A stretch of 64,000 bases of DNA from Motilibacter peucedani (GCF_003634695.1 NZ_RBWV01000009.1:620001-684000), one strand, 5' to 3'. Counted from the first letter of the stretch, positions 47,137 through 57,180 are shown. Notes: a model not told the origin generated them from the sequence alone. Program-made: numbers and translations.

Positions 47137-48411
47137 ATGACCACACCAGCCCTCTCCGACGCCGCCGCCGTCCGGCGCTCGACGGTGCCCAGCCCGCCGG
47201 TGCTCGACGTCGTCGTCCCCGTCTACAACGAGCAGGACGACCTCGAGCCGTGCGTACGCCGCCTGGTCGCCTACCTGCGCTCCTCGCTGCCGTTCACCTT
47301 CCGCGTCACGGTCGCCGACAACGCGAGCACCGACGCCACGCTCGCCGTCGCGGCGCGCCTCGCCGGCGAGTACGCGGAGGTGCGCGCCGTCCACCTCCCC
47401 CAGAAGGGCCGCGGGCGCGCGCTGCGCTCGGTGTGGTCGGGGTCGGACGCCGAGGTCCTCGCCTACATGGACGTCGACCTCTCGACCGACCTCAACGGCG
47501 TCCTGCCGCTGATCGCCCCGCTCGTCTCCGGGCACTCCGACGTCGCGATCGGCACACGGCTGTCTCGCTCGTCGCGCGTGGTCCGCGGCGCCAAGCGCGA
47601 GCTGATCTCGCGCGCCTACAACACGATCCTGCGGCGTACGCTCGCGGCCGGCTTCAGCGACGCGCAGTGCGGCTTCAAGGCGGTGCGGCGCGACGTCGCC
47701 CAGCGGGTGCTGCCGCTGGTCGAGGACCCGGGCTGGTTCTTCGACACGGAGCTGCTCGTCGTGGCGCAGCGCGCCGGCCTCCGCATCCACGAGGTGCCCG
47801 TCGACTGGGTCGACGACCCCGACAGCCGGGTGGACATCGTCTCGACCGCGGTCGCGGACCTCAAGGGCGTCGCCCGGCTCTCCCGCGCCCTGGCCACGGG
47901 CTCGCTGCCGATCGCCCGGCTGCGCGCCGAGCTCGGTCGCGGCCCGCTGCAGGTGCCCTCGGCGGTGCCCGGCGTGCCGCGCGGCATGGCCGCGCAGCTC
48001 GCGCGGTTCGCCGCCATCGGCCTCGCGAGCACGCTCGCCTACGTCGCCGTCTTCGCCCTGCTGCGCGGTTCCATCGGCGGGCAGGCCGCCAACGTCGTCG
48101 CCCTGCTGCTGACGGCCGTGGCCAACACCGCGGCCAACCGCCGGCTCACCTTCGGCGTCACGACGAGCGAGGGCACTCTCGTGCACCAGGCGCAGGGACT
48201 GGTGGTCTTCGCGCTCGGCCTGGGGCTCAGCAGCGGCGCGCTGGCGCTGCTCCACTCTGCCGGCGGAGCGTCCGGCTCTGTCGAGCTCGTCGTCCTGGTG
48301 GCGGCCAACCTGCTGGCGACCGTCCTCCGCTTCGTCCTGCTGCGTGCGTGGGTCTTCCGTCAGGCGCCGACGGCTGTGGCGTCCTCCAGCACGCGCGAGG
48401 AGCCGGTGTAG
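47137..48411 (+). CDS. Glycosyltransferase family 2 fused to a GtrA membrane domain
   Basis: A 424-residue fusion. The N-terminal GT-A domain (about 25-260) has [14 protein letters not shown], a metal-binding YMDVDLSTD and the later [11 protein letters not shown], as in dolichol/polyprenol-phosphate sugar transferases. The C-terminal part (about 285-410) has four membrane helices and the GtrA signature [13 protein letters not shown]. Such fusions charge a polyprenyl phosphate with a hexose and help flip it across the membrane for wall glycan modification. ATG 47137 has GGGGGG before it. The last 52 bases overlap the 3' end of fdhD on the other strand. Confidence 0.88.
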   Translation: MTTPALSDAAAVRRSTVPSPPVLDVVVPVYNEQDDLEPCVRRLVAYLRSSLPFTFRVTVADNASTDATLAVAARLAGEYAEVRAVHLPQKGRGRALRSVWSGSDAEVLAYMDVDLSTDLNGVLPLIAPLVSGHSDVAIGTRLSRSSRVVRGAKRELISRAYNTILRRTLAAGFSDAQCGFKAVRRDVAQRVLPLVEDPGWFFDTELLVVAQRAGLRIHEVPVDWVDDPDSRVDIVSTAVADLKGVARLSRALATGSLPIARLRAELGRGPLQVPSAVPGVPRGMAAQLARFAAIGLASTLAYVAVFALLRGSIGGQAANVVALLLTAVANTAANRRLTFGVTTSEGTLVHQAQGLVVFALGLGLSSGALALLHSAGGASGSVELVVLVAANLLATVLRFVLLRAWVFRQAPTAVASSSTREEPV

Positions 48412-49205
48412 ACGTTGAGCCCGTCACCGCGTACGAAGCCGATCAGCGTCATGCCCGCCTCCTCGGCGAGGTCGACCGCGAGCGACGACGGTGCACTGAC
48501 GGCGGCGAGCACGGGGATGCCGGCCATCCAGGCCTTCTGCGTCAGCTCGAACGACGCGCGGCCGCTGACCATGAGCACCGTGCCGCGCAGCGGCAGCAGG
48601 TCGTGCGTGAGCGCCCAGCCGACCACCTTGTCGACGGCGTTGTGGCGGCCGACGTCCTCGCGCATGCAGAGCATCCGGCCCTCGGCGGTGAAGAGCCCAG
48701 CGGCGTGCAGGCCGCCCGTGCGGTCGAAGACCTTCTGCGCCGCGCGCAGCGCGTCGGGCAGGCTGGTCACCAGTCCGGCGGTCACCTGCACCGGGTCGTC
48801 AGCCACTGCGTACGCCGTGCTGGTGCGCACGGCGTCGAGGCTCGCCTTGCCGCACACGCCGCACGACGAGGTCGTGTAGAACGCCCGCTCGACCGACGGG
48901 TCGGGCGCGGCGACGCCGGGCGCGAGGGTCAGGTCGAGCACGTTGTAGGTGTTGAGCCCGTCCTCGCCCGCGCCGTCGCAGAAGCGCATGGAGGACAGGT
49001 GCTCGGGCTTGGTGACCACGCCCTCGCTGACGAGGAAGCCGGCGGCGAGGTCCATGTCGTCGCCCGGCGTGCGCATGGTGACGGCGAGCGCGCGGCCGCC
49101 GACACGGATCTCCAGGGGCTCCTCGACGACCAGGGTGTCCGGGCGCTCGGTGCGGTGCTCGCCCCGCAGTCTCACCACGGGGCGGCGGGCGGTCACGCGG
49201 CTCAT
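48360..49205 (-). CDS. fdhD: Formate dehydrogenase accessory sulfurtransferase FdhD
   Basis: A 281-residue FdhD, which moves sulfur from a cysteine desulfurase to the molybdenum cofactor of formate dehydrogenase and is required for activity. The sulfur-carrying CxxC is in [14 protein letters not shown]. Other blocks: [38 protein letters not shown] (as [12 protein letters not shown]), [18 protein letters not shown] and [13 protein letters not shown]. The start is ATG 49205. It belongs functionally with the formate dehydrogenase genes 3-8 kb away. The 3' end runs 52 bases into the convergent glycosyltransferase gene. Confidence 0.96.
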   Translation of the reverse strand: MSRVTARRPVVRLRGEHRTERPDTLVVEEPLEIRVGGRALAVTMRTPGDDMDLAAGFLVSEGVVTKPEHLSSMRFCDGAGEDGLNTYNVLDLTLAPGVAAPDPSVERAFYTTSSCGVCGKASLDAVRTSTAYAVADDPVQVTAGLVTSLPDALRAAQKVFDRTGGLHAAGLFTAEGRMLCMREDVGRHNAVDKVVGWALTHDLLPLRGTVLMVSGRASFELTQKAWMAGIPVLAAVSAPSSLAVDLAEEAGMTLIGFVRGDGLNVYTGSSRVLEDATAVGA

Positions 49206-49279
49206 GTCTCCAGCGTCGCACAGGGGCGCCGACCCCGCGGCGTAGCCTGCACGGCGGGATCCACCACGAGGAGGCAGCC

Positions 49280-49738
49280 GTGAGCAGCGGCCTGGAGCAG
49301 CAGCTCCGCACCGACCTGACCGAGGCCATGCGGGCGCGCGACGAGCTCACCACGTCGACCCTGCGCATGGCGCTGACCGCTGTGCAGACCGAGGCGGTGT
49401 CGGGCAAGTCCGCGCGCGAGCTGACCGACGCCGAGGTCCTGCAGGTGCTGACCCGCGAGGGCAAGAAGCGGCGGGAGTCGGCCGAGGCCTACGACGCGGC
49501 GTCGAGGCCAGAGCTGGCCCAGCGCGAGCGGGCCGAGGGCGAGGTGCTCGCGCGCTACCTGCCGACGCCGCTCACCGACGAGGAGGTGGTCTCGATCGTG
49601 TCGGCGGCCATCGCGTCCTCGGGCGCCGAGGGCATGAAGGCGATGGGTGCGGTGATGAAGCTCGTGACGCCGCAGACGACCGGCCGCGCCGACGGTGGGC
49701 GGGTGTCCGCCGAGGTTCGGCGGCAGCTCGGCGCCTGA
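49280..49738 (+). CDS. GatB/YqeY domain protein
   Basis: A 152-residue YqeY-like protein, related to the C-terminal tRNA-contacting domain of the GatB amidotransferase subunit. The pattern is [64 protein letters not shown] and the final [16 protein letters not shown]. The exact role in bacteria is unsettled. GTG 49280 has GAGGAGG upstream, and TAGCCT (49242-49247) could be its -10. It lies just before selD on the same strand with an 18-base gap. Confidence 0.9.
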   Translation: MSSGLEQQLRTDLTEAMRARDELTTSTLRMALTAVQTEAVSGKSARELTDAEVLQVLTREGKKRRESAEAYDAASRPELAQRERAEGEVLARYLPTPLTDEEVVSIVSAAIASSGAEGMKAMGAVMKLVTPQTTGRADGGRVSAEVRRQLGA

Positions 49739-49743
49739 AGACG

Positions 49744-49749
49744 TACGTT
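49744..49749 (+). promoter_or_regulatory. -10 box for selD (leaderless type)
   Basis: TACGTT lies seven bases before ATG 49757, with no ribosome site. The in-frame TTG at 49748 falls inside this box, which argues for the ATG as the real start. Confidence 0.4.
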
Positions 49750-49756
49750 GTCGCTC

Positions 49757-50761
49757 ATGACGCTCGAGGCGACCTACCGGCTGACGCAGTTCGCCCACGG
49801 CGGCGGGTGCGCCTGCAAGATCCCGCCCGGTGAGCTGGAGGACGTCGTCGCGGGGCTGCTGCGCCCGGCGGTCGCCTCTGAGCACGAGCTGGTCGTCGGG
49901 CTCGACGACGGCGACGACGCGGCGGTGGTGCGCGTGCGCGACGGTCTCGGCATCGTCGCCACGGCCGACTTCTTCACCCCGGTCGTCGACGACGCCTACG
50001 ACTGGGGACGCATCGCGGTCGCCAACGCGCTGTCCGACGTCTACGCCATGGGCGGGCGCCCGCTCGTCGGGGTCAACCTGCTGTCGTGGCCGCGCGACGT
50101 GCTGCCCTTCGAGCTGGCGCGCGAGGTCCTGCGCGGCGGGCTCGACGTGGCGAGCGAGGCCGGCTGCCACGTCGGCGGTGGGCACAGCGTGGACGACCCC
50201 GAGCCGAAGTACGGCATGGCGGTCACCGGCCTCGTGGACCCGGGGCGGCTGCTGCGCAACGACGCGGGCGCGGCCGGGCTTCCGCTCACGCTGACCAAGC
50301 CGCTGGGCATCGGCGTGCTGAACAGCCGCCACAAGTCGACCGGCGAGCGCTTCGAGCAGGCCGTCGACGCGATGACCACGCTGAACCGCGCTGCGTCGGA
50401 GGCGGCGCTCGCCGCTGGTGCGGTGGCGGCGACCGACGTCACGGGCTTCGGGCTGCTGGGCCACCTGCACAAGCTGGCCCGCGCCAGCGGGGTCACCGCA
50501 GTGGTCGACTCCGCGGCGGTGCCCTACCTGGACGGCGCCCGCGAGGCGCTCGCGGACGGGTACGTCTCCGGCGGGACCCGCCGCAACCTCGACTGGGTGC
50601 GCCCGCACGCCGACCTCGACGGGGTGCCCGAGGGCGAGGCCCTGCTCCTCGCCGACGCCCAGACCTCCGGTGGGCTGCTGGTCGTCGGCGAGGTGCCGGG
50701 CTACCCGGTGGTGGGTGAGCTCATCGCTCCCCGCGAGGGCGTCACCCTCGTCGTGCGCTGA
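49757..50761 (+). CDS. selD: Selenophosphate synthetase (selenide, water dikinase)
   Basis: A 334-residue SelD, which uses ATP and selenide to make selenophosphate, the selenium donor for selenocysteine. The active-site loop is GGGCACKIPPGEL, with Cys18, Cys20 and Lys21 in the places of Cys17/Cys19/Lys20 of E. coli, so this copy is a Cys and not a Sec form. ADFFTPVVDDAYDWGRIAVANALSDVYAMGG and ATDVTGFGLLGHL are the ATP/metal blocks, and QTSGGLL ends the pattern. The ATG follows a TACGTT -10 by seven bases. The 3' end overlaps the formate-channel gene by 20 bases. Confidence 0.96.
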   Translation: MTLEATYRLTQFAHGGGCACKIPPGELEDVVAGLLRPAVASEHELVVGLDDGDDAAVVRVRDGLGIVATADFFTPVVDDAYDWGRIAVANALSDVYAMGGRPLVGVNLLSWPRDVLPFELAREVLRGGLDVASEAGCHVGGGHSVDDPEPKYGMAVTGLVDPGRLLRNDAGAAGLPLTLTKPLGIGVLNSRHKSTGERFEQAVDAMTTLNRAASEAALAAGAVAATDVTGFGLLGHLHKLARASGVTAVVDSAAVPYLDGAREALADGYVSGGTRRNLDWVRPHADLDGVPEGEALLLADAQTSGGLLVVGEVPGYPVVGELIAPREGVTLVVR

Positions 50762-51650
50762 CCTTGCCACCGCTGCGGCCGTTGCGCGAGGGCGCACCGG
50801 CGGTGCCGCTCGGGTCCGAGCCGGCGCTCGCGGCAGCCCCCTCGGTGTCGCGCAGGTAGAGCCACCAGTAGGCACAGGCGACGAAGATGCCTGCTCCCAC
50901 CAGGTTGCCGAGGAACGCGAAGACCCAGTTGTCGAGGATCGCGCCCCAGCCCATGCCCGGGACGCCGGCCCAACGGGCAGCGGGGAGGAAGAACATGTTG
51001 GCGATGACGTGGTCGAAGCCGAGGGCGACGAACGCCATGATCGGGAAGAAGATGCCGAGGATCTTGCCGCCGATGTCGTCCGCCGCCATGGCGAGCCAGA
51101 CCGCCAGGCACACCAGCCAGTTGCAGCCCACCGCGCGCAGGAAGATCTGCCAGTTCGTCTCGGTCACGGCCTTGCCGGTGGCGATGCCCGCCAGCCGCGT
51201 GTAGGTGGAGGCGCCGGCGCTGCCGGCCTGGCTGTGCACGGTGCCGATGACCCCGGTCTTGACCGCGAGGAAGTAGGCGACGAACAGCGAGCCGAGCAGG
51301 TTGGCGACCAGCACGACGGCGAAGTTGAACGACAGCCGGCCGATGGTGACCCGCTTCTGGAGCACGGCCATCGGGACCAGCGCCATGTTGCCCGTCAGGA
51401 GCTCGGCTCCGGCGAGGACGACGAGGATGAGCCCGAGGCTGAAGACGGCGCCCGTGATGAGGGAGATGATCCCGCCCCACTGGGCCTTGTCGAGCCCGGC
51501 GGTCACCACGATGGCGAGCAGCCCACCGAAGGCGATGTAGGCACCGGCGAGGAATCCGCCGACCAGCATGCGATCAGGCGTCAGCAGTGCCTTCTTCTCG
51601 CCGCTCGCCACTGCGGCGACGGCGATCTGGTCAGGGGTCTTGTAGGGCAT
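50742..51650 (-). CDS. Formate/nitrite transporter family channel (FocA-like)
   Basis: A 302-residue FNT channel with six membrane helices. Diagnostic stretches are YIAFGGLLAIVV near helix 1, AGAELLTGNMALVPMAVLQKRV, CNWLVCLAVWLAMAADDIGGKILGIFFPIMAFVALGFDHVIANMFFLP with the pore histidine, and GNLVGAGIFVACAYWW. The position 46 bases after the NrfD-type subunit gene, on the same strand, makes formate the likely cargo. GGAGG precedes ATG 51650. A hydrophilic Ser/Gly-rich tail ends the protein and its codons overlap selD on the other strand. Confidence 0.92.
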   Translation of the reverse strand: MPYKTPDQIAVAAVASGEKKALLTPDRMLVGGFLAGAYIAFGGLLAIVVTAGLDKAQWGGIISLITGAVFSLGLILVVLAGAELLTGNMALVPMAVLQKRVTIGRLSFNFAVVLVANLLGSLFVAYFLAVKTGVIGTVHSQAGSAGASTYTRLAGIATGKAVTETNWQIFLRAVGCNWLVCLAVWLAMAADDIGGKILGIFFPIMAFVALGFDHVIANMFFLPAARWAGVPGMGWGAILDNWVFAFLGNLVGAGIFVACAYWWLYLRDTEGAAASAGSDPSGTAGAPSRNGRSGGKVSARRG

Positions 51651-51696
51651 CGGCGCCTCCGTGTCGTGGCGGGGCGCCGAGGTGCGTCCCGCGGGG

Positions 51697-52776
51697 CTAG
51701 CGGTCCGAGCGCGCGGGGCGCCCCTGCTGGAGCCGCTCGCGTTGTGGGACCACGACGTACTTCGGGTCCTTCGTCGACGCGACGCCTGCGTAGAACACGC
51801 CGAAGCGCGTCAGGAGGGAACCCGCGAGCAGGGACGTACCCGCCAGGGCGGAGATCACTCGTGATCGCCGCCCGAGCACTGCGCCCGCCGCGCCCGCGAC
51901 GGTGAGCGCGCGGGCGGCACGCAGCTGGCGGCCGGGCCGGTCCTCGCGGTAGGGCTCGCTGAGCAGGCCGTGGGAGTGCTCGACCAGGTGCGTGCCGGCG
52001 AGCTCGGCCGCCGCACCGAGGACGGCTGCCCGCCGGGCGCCGCCGGCCTGCGCGGTAGGCGCGAGCACGAGGCCCATGCCGCCGCCGCTGGCCAGCGCAC
52101 TGCCGGCGAAGACGAAGGGCAGCTCGCGGTAGACCTCGTGCCACGACGGCACGGCGGTGTCGGCGAACAGCACGGCGGTGTAGGTGGCGAGCGCCGGCGC
52201 GACCGCAGCCGCACCGAAGCCCGCAGCGCTGCCCGCGGGAGGCAGCACCGTGCGGAGCAGACCGAGCGGCCCGCGCCGCGGCAGCAGCGGCGCGGCCTCG
52301 GAGACGGCGGCGGCCCCGGCGAGACCGCCGTAAGCGGCGAGGATCCACGTTCCCACCGACATCGGCGACGTCGGCTTGGCGACACGGAGCATGTTGTAGA
52401 AGCGCTCCTTGCGGCCGAGGTCGTTGATGAGGAAGTACGTGCTGGCGAGCAGCGCTCCCATCGACGTCACGCGACCGGCGCGGCGCAGCGCAGGCGCGCC
52501 GGTGACGTCGGCACCGGCTGCCACGAGGGAGGAGCCGGCAGCGAGGCCGCCGGTGAACAGGTAGATGGCGATGTCGTGCGTCCACACGGGCGCCTTGAGG
52601 ATCGGACGCCCGTAGTAGGAGCGGAACTCCGCCTCGGGGACCATGACGCTCTCGTCCTGGCGGCGCCCGCGGCCGCGGCGGCCACGGCCCTTGCCCGAGC
52701 TCCACACCGGAGCGGTGACGGCGGCGTCGGGGCTGCCCGCGTGGACGGGGTCGCCCGCGGCACCCTGCTTGCTCAT
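51697..52776 (-). CDS. NrfD-type membrane subunit of formate dehydrogenase
   Basis: A 359-residue polytopic protein of the NrfD/PsrC family, expected to anchor the dehydrogenase and pass electrons to quinone. After a hydrophilic Arg/Gly-rich N terminus (1-45) come MVPEAEFRSYYGRPILKAPVW, then about eight membrane segments with HDIAIYLFTGGLAAGSSLVAAG, DLGRKERFYNMLRVAKPTSPMSVGTW (family signature) and SWHEVYRELPFVF. There are no heme-ligand histidines of the FdnI type, so this is not a cytochrome b subunit. ATG 52776 overlaps the beta-subunit stop (ATGA). Confidence 0.88.
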   Translation of the reverse strand: MSKQGAAGDPVHAGSPDAAVTAPVWSSGKGRGRRGRGRRQDESVMVPEAEFRSYYGRPILKAPVWTHDIAIYLFTGGLAAGSSLVAAGADVTGAPALRRAGRVTSMGALLASTYFLINDLGRKERFYNMLRVAKPTSPMSVGTWILAAYGGLAGAAAVSEAAPLLPRRGPLGLLRTVLPPAGSAAGFGAAAVAPALATYTAVLFADTAVPSWHEVYRELPFVFAGSALASGGGMGLVLAPTAQAGGARRAAVLGAAAELAGTHLVEHSHGLLSEPYREDRPGRQLRAARALTVAGAAGAVLGRRSRVISALAGTSLLAGSLLTRFGVFYAGVASTKDPKYVVVPQRERLQQGRPARSDR

Positions 52777-53849
52777 CGGGCGGACCGCCTGCCGAGGAAG
52801 GAGAGCACGGCGCCGGCCACCATCATCGCGGCCGCTGCGCCGGCGTGCTTCCACATGTCCGGGAGGTCTCGCGTGGTCACCACCGGGTCCGGCGGCAGGC
52901 CGTAGACCTCGGGCTCGTCGAGCAGGAGGAAGAACGCGCCGTCGCCGCCGACGCCGTCGTTGTCGTCCTCGCCGTAGAGCCGGGCCTCGGTGACGCCGGC
53001 TGCGTGCAGAGCCTCGACCCGCTTCTCGGCCCGGTCGCGCAGCTCGACCAGCTCGCCGAACTGGATCGACTCGGTCGGGCAGGCCTGCGCGCAGGCGGGC
53101 GTCTGGCCGGCGCCGAGCCGGTCGTAGCACAGCGTGCACTTCCACGCGCGGCCGTCGTCCTCGCGCTTGTCGATGACGCCGTAGGGGCAGGCCGAGACGC
53201 AGTAGCCGCAGCCGTTGCAGATGTCCTCCTGCACCACGACGGTGCCGAACTCCGTGCGGAACAGCGACCCCGTCGGGCAGACGTCGAGACAGGCCGCGTG
53301 CGTGCAGTGCTTGCACACGTTGCTCATCATCAGCCAGCGGAAGTCGGAGCGGCCCTCGACGCCGGTCTCGCGGCCGGGTGGCTGGGAGCCCGGCATGCCG
53401 AGGAACGCCTGTCCCACACCGGCCTTGTCGGCCGCCTCGGCCGCGGCCTCCGCGACGGGGATGCCACCGGGGACGGCCGTGCCGAGCTTGTCGGTGTCGA
53501 GCGACCGCACGCCCGCGGCCACCACGTCGAACGCCGGCCCGGCCGCCGACGGGCCGGTCGGGGTGTCGGTGAAGGGTGGGGTCTTGCGGCCCAGCGGCAG
53601 CGGCTGCTCGATGAAGGCGACCGCGCGCCACGAGTCGGCGCCGAGCCCGCCGGTGTTGTCGTAGGAGAAGCCCAGGAGGTTCAGGCCGTCCTCGGGGACG
53701 GCGTTCCACTCCTTGCAGGCCACCTCGCAGGCCTTGCACCCGATGCAGACGCTGGTGTCGGTGAAGAACCCGACCCGCGCCGGCGGGTCTTCGTAGCCGG
53801 CGTCGGCTGCGGGGTCGAGCGGACCGTAGAGGCTGTTGGCCGAGACCAC
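52773..53849 (-). CDS. Formate dehydrogenase iron-sulfur (beta) subunit
   Basis: A 358-residue ferredoxin-type electron-transfer subunit. Four cysteine sets for [4Fe-4S] clusters are visible: CIGCKACEVACKEWN, CKHCTHAACLDVCPTG, CNGCGYCVSACPYG and CTLCYDRLGAGQTPACAQACP. A roughly 110-residue insertion lies between sets one and two, and a single membrane helix (AGAAAAMMVAGAVLSFLG) is at the C terminus, as in FdnH-type subunits. GTG 53849 lies one base past the alpha-subunit stop, with GCGAGG upstream. It is the middle gene of the alpha-beta-NrfD operon. Confidence 0.94.
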   Translation of the reverse strand: MVSANSLYGPLDPAADAGYEDPPARVGFFTDTSVCIGCKACEVACKEWNAVPEDGLNLLGFSYDNTGGLGADSWRAVAFIEQPLPLGRKTPPFTDTPTGPSAAGPAFDVVAAGVRSLDTDKLGTAVPGGIPVAEAAAEAADKAGVGQAFLGMPGSQPPGRETGVEGRSDFRWLMMSNVCKHCTHAACLDVCPTGSLFRTEFGTVVVQEDICNGCGYCVSACPYGVIDKREDDGRAWKCTLCYDRLGAGQTPACAQACPTESIQFGELVELRDRAEKRVEALHAAGVTEARLYGEDDNDGVGGDGAFFLLLDEPEVYGLPPDPVVTTRDLPDMWKHAGAAAAMMVAGAVLSFLGRRSAR

Positions 53850-53850
53850 G

Positions 53851-56800
53851 TCAGACCTCGCCTTCTGTGATGGCTTCGGCGAGGGCTGCCTCGTCGGCGG
53901 CCCGGTCGGCCTGGTCGGCCAGCAGGTGGGTGGTGGCTGCCACGGTGCCCGTCTCCTCGTCGACACGGCCGCGCAGCTTGTAGTCCTCCATCAGCGCGAG
54001 GACCGCGGGTCCGCGCGGACGGCGCCCCGGGCGTACGTCGCACGTCCCGGCCTTGCACTCCTGGATGTGGACGTTCGGGTCGAGCGTCAGGTGCGGCAGG
54101 TCGTTGACCACGTCGCCGGTGGTGAGACCACCTGGTCCCCAGTGGTAGGGCAGCCAGATCTGGTGGATCGTCTGGTTCTGCACCCGCAGCGGGGTGAGCC
54201 GGTCGGTGATGAGCACCCGCGCCTCGATGACGGCGCGCACGGTGATGACGTGCGCCCAGTCGAGGTGCGAGAGCCCGCGCTCGGCCGCCAGCTCCGGCGA
54301 TACCTCCATGAAGAGCTCGGGCTGGAGCTCCGAGAGGTAGGGCAGGAACCGGCTCATGCCGCCCGCGGTGTGGTGCTCGGTCAGGCGGGAGGTCGTCCAG
54401 ACGTAGGGGAAGACGCCGGAGCCGTACTCCGGCGGGCTCGGGTGCATCTCGTTGAAGCTCGCGGTGTAGATCTCGCGGGTCGGGTTCTGCTGCTGGGTGT
54501 AGACCGAGTTGCGGATCGGCGACTCGCCCGGCTCGTAGTGCGCGGGCAGGGGCCCGTCGAGGGCACCCTTCGGCGCGTAGAGCCACGCCTTCCCGTCGGC
54601 CTGCATGACGAACGCGTCGTCGCCGGCCAGCGCGTCAGGACCGCTGGCGCCCTGCTCCGGCTGGAAGTGCGGGTGCTTGGTGGCCTGGAAGTCGGGGACG
54701 TCGTGCCCGGTCCAGGTCTGCTCCTCCTCGTCCCACCAGACCAAGGCCTTGCGCTCGCTCCACGGCTTGCCGTCGGGGTCGGCCGAGGCGCGGTTGTAGA
54801 GGACGCGACGGTTGGCAGGCCAGGCCCAGCCCCACTCGCCGGCGAGCCAGTTCTGCTCCTTGCCCGGCTTGCGGCGCGCGGCCTGGTTGACCCCGTCGGC
54901 GAAGACGCCGGTGTAGATCCAGCAGCCGCCCAGCGTCGAGCCGTCGGCCTTCATCTCGAGGTAGGAGCTCAGCGGCTTCTTCGTCGCGACCTCGTAGCCG
55001 TTGATCTCCATGAGGACGGCCTCGGCGTCGGGGTCCTGCTTCTCGCCGATGAGCGGGTAGTCCCAGGTGACGTCGAGCAGCGGGCGGTCGCGCGGGTCCG
55101 TGGAGGCAGCCAGCTTCTCGCGCATCTTGCGACCCAGGTGGTAGATGAACCACAGGTCGCTGGTGGCCTGGCCCGGCGCCTCGACGGCCTTCTCGCGCCA
55201 CTGCAGCAGCCGCTGGGTCTGGGTGAAGGTGCCCTCCTTCTCGACGTGCGTCGCCGCGGGCATGAAGAACACCTCGGTGCGGCACTCCTCGGGCACGATC
55301 TCGCCGGTCTCGATCTCGGGCGCGTTCTGCCAGAACGTCGCGCTCTCGATCATGACGAGGTCGCGCACGACGAGCCAGTCGAGGTTGGCCAGGCCGAGGC
55401 GCTGGGCGCGCCCGTTGGCGGAGCCGACCGCGGGGTTCTGGCCCAGCAGGAAGTAGCCGAAGATCTTCCCGCCCTCGATCATGTCCATGACCTGGCTGTA
55501 GGTGCCGTGGTCGGCGTTGATGCGGGGCAGGTAGTCGAAGCCGTAGTCGTTCTCGGCGGTCGCCTTGTCGCCGAACCAGGCCTTCAGCAGGTTGATGATG
55601 TAGGCGTCGGCGTTGCCCCAGAAGCCCTTCTGGTTGGCGCCCTTGATCTCGTCGATGTAGTGCTCGAGGTCGCTGTGCTCGTCGACGTGCGGCATCGAGA
55701 GGTAGCCCGGCAGCAGGTTGTAGAGCGTCGGGATGTCGGTCGATCCCTGGATGCTGGCGTGCCCGCGCAGCGCCATGATGCCGCCGCCCGGGCGGCCCAT
55801 GTTGCCCAGCAGCAGCTGGAGGATCGCGCCGGTGCGGATGTACTGCACGCCGGTGCCGCGCTGGGTCCAGCCGACGCTGTAGACGAGCGCAGTCGTACGC
55901 TCGCGGCCGCTGTTGGCCGTCCAGGCCTCGACGACCTCGTCGAAGAGGTCGGGTGAGACGCCGCAGACCTCCTGCACCATCTCGCGGGTGTAGCGGGAGA
56001 AGTGCCGCTTGAGGATCTGGAAGACGCAGTGCGGGTGCTGGAGCGTCTCGTCCTTCTGCACCTCGTGGCTCTCGAGCGCGGGCCCGCCGGAGCCGTGCTG
56101 CTGACCCTTCTCGGAGGAGCTGGCGCGGTCGGTCTCGTGGCCCTGCCCGCCATCGGAGTCCTCCTTGCCGGCGTACTGCCACGACGTCGTGTCGTAGGAG
56201 CGCCTCTCCTCGTCGAAGCCGGAGAACAGCCCGTCGAGGTCCTCGGTGTCCTGGAAGTCCTCGCTGATGATCCACGAGGCGTTGGTGTAGGCGCGGACGT
56301 AGTCCTCGAACCACAGGTCGTTGCTGAGGACGTGGTTGATCACGGCCCCGAGCAGCACGATGTCGGTGCCCGTGCGGATGGGCACGAACGTGTCGGCGAG
56401 CGCGCTGGTGCGCGTGAAGCGGGGGTCGATGTGGATGACCTTCGCGCCGCGCGCCTTCGCCTCCATGACCCACTGGAACCCGACCGGGTGGCACTCGGCC
56501 ATGTTCGAGCCCTCGATGACGATGCAGTCAGCGTTGGCGAGGTCCTGCAGGGAGGTGGTCGCGCCGCCGCGACCGAACGAAGCACCCAGACCGGGCACTG
56601 TGGCGGAGTGTCATATGCGGGCCTGGTTCTCGACCTGGATCGCGCCCATGGCCGTGAACAGCTTCTTGATCAGGTAGTTCTCTTCGTTGTCGAGCGTCGC
56701 GCCGCCGAGGCTCGCGATGCCCATCGTGCGCCGCAGCGTGCGGCCCTGGTCGTCGGTCTCCTGCCAGCCGCGGCGGCGGGCGTCGATGACGCGGTCGACG

Positions 56801-57180
56801 ATCATGTCCATCGCCGTGTCGAGCTCGAGCTCCTCCCACTCCGTGCCGTAGGGCTTGCGGTAGAGGATCTGCGTCTGGCGCAGCGGGCCGTTGACCAGGC
56901 TCTCGCTGGCGGCGCCCTTGGGGCAGAGCCGGCCGCGCGAGATCGGGCTGTCGGGGTCGCCCTCGATCTGGGTGACCCGGCCGTCCTTGACGAACACGCG
57001 CTGGCCGCAGCCGACCGCGCAGTAGGGGCACACCGACTTGGCGACCTTGTCGGCGGTCTCGGTGCGGGCGGTGAGCGTCTTCGACCGGTGCGACTGCGAC
57101 GCGGCGCCGCGACCCAGCGGGTCGTCGCCGGTCAGCTGCCGGTAGACCGGCCAGCCCTCGAGGAAGGTGCGTACGCCCAC
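53851..57180 (-). CDS. Selenocysteine formate dehydrogenase, catalytic alpha subunit (UGA read as Sec)
   Basis: About 1109 residues if the in-frame UGA (56613-56611) is read as selenocysteine. Residues 51-58 (CPYCAVGC) and Cys86 bind the [4Fe-4S] cluster. Sec190 lies in QARI-U-HSATVPGLGASFGRGGAT, the place of Sec/Cys in E. coli FdnG and FdhF. Molybdopterin blocks follow (IEGSNMAECHPVGFQWVMEA, IHIDPRFTRTSALAD, MRFLPYLS-type C terminus, LPYHWGPGGLTTGDVVNDL). It oxidises formate to CO2. No twin-arginine signal is present, so the site is cytoplasmic. GTG 57180 has GGGAGG eight bases upstream. A naive gene call would split it at 56611. Confidence 0.94.
56582..56613 (-). promoter_or_regulatory. Bacterial SECIS element after the Sec UGA
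   Basis: Directly after the UGA (56613-56611) the message can form GUGCCC (56598-56593), loop GGUCU (56592-56588) and GGGUGC (56587-56582). The loop sequence is that of the E. coli fdhF SECIS that binds SelB, and the loop begins 18 nucleotides after the UGA, the same distance as in fdhF. Two G-U pairs occur in the lower stem. Confidence 0.85.

Noticed and set aside
53836-55956. Plus-strand frame of 706 codons across the formate dehydrogenase gene
   Set aside because: It is antisense to a well-supported enzyme, Val/Leu/Arg-rich, without motifs.
56179-56194. Further copy of the CCACGACGTCGTG palindrome
   Set aside because: It lies inside the formate dehydrogenase coding sequence, matches only part of the core and has no 45-bp partner; probably coincidence.
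53851-56598. Separate shorter gene starting at 56598 for the formate dehydrogenase C-terminal part
   Set aside because: The upstream frame continues the same protein through a UGA at the Sec position, with a SECIS and all sel genes nearby; the N-terminal FeS domain would otherwise be lost.
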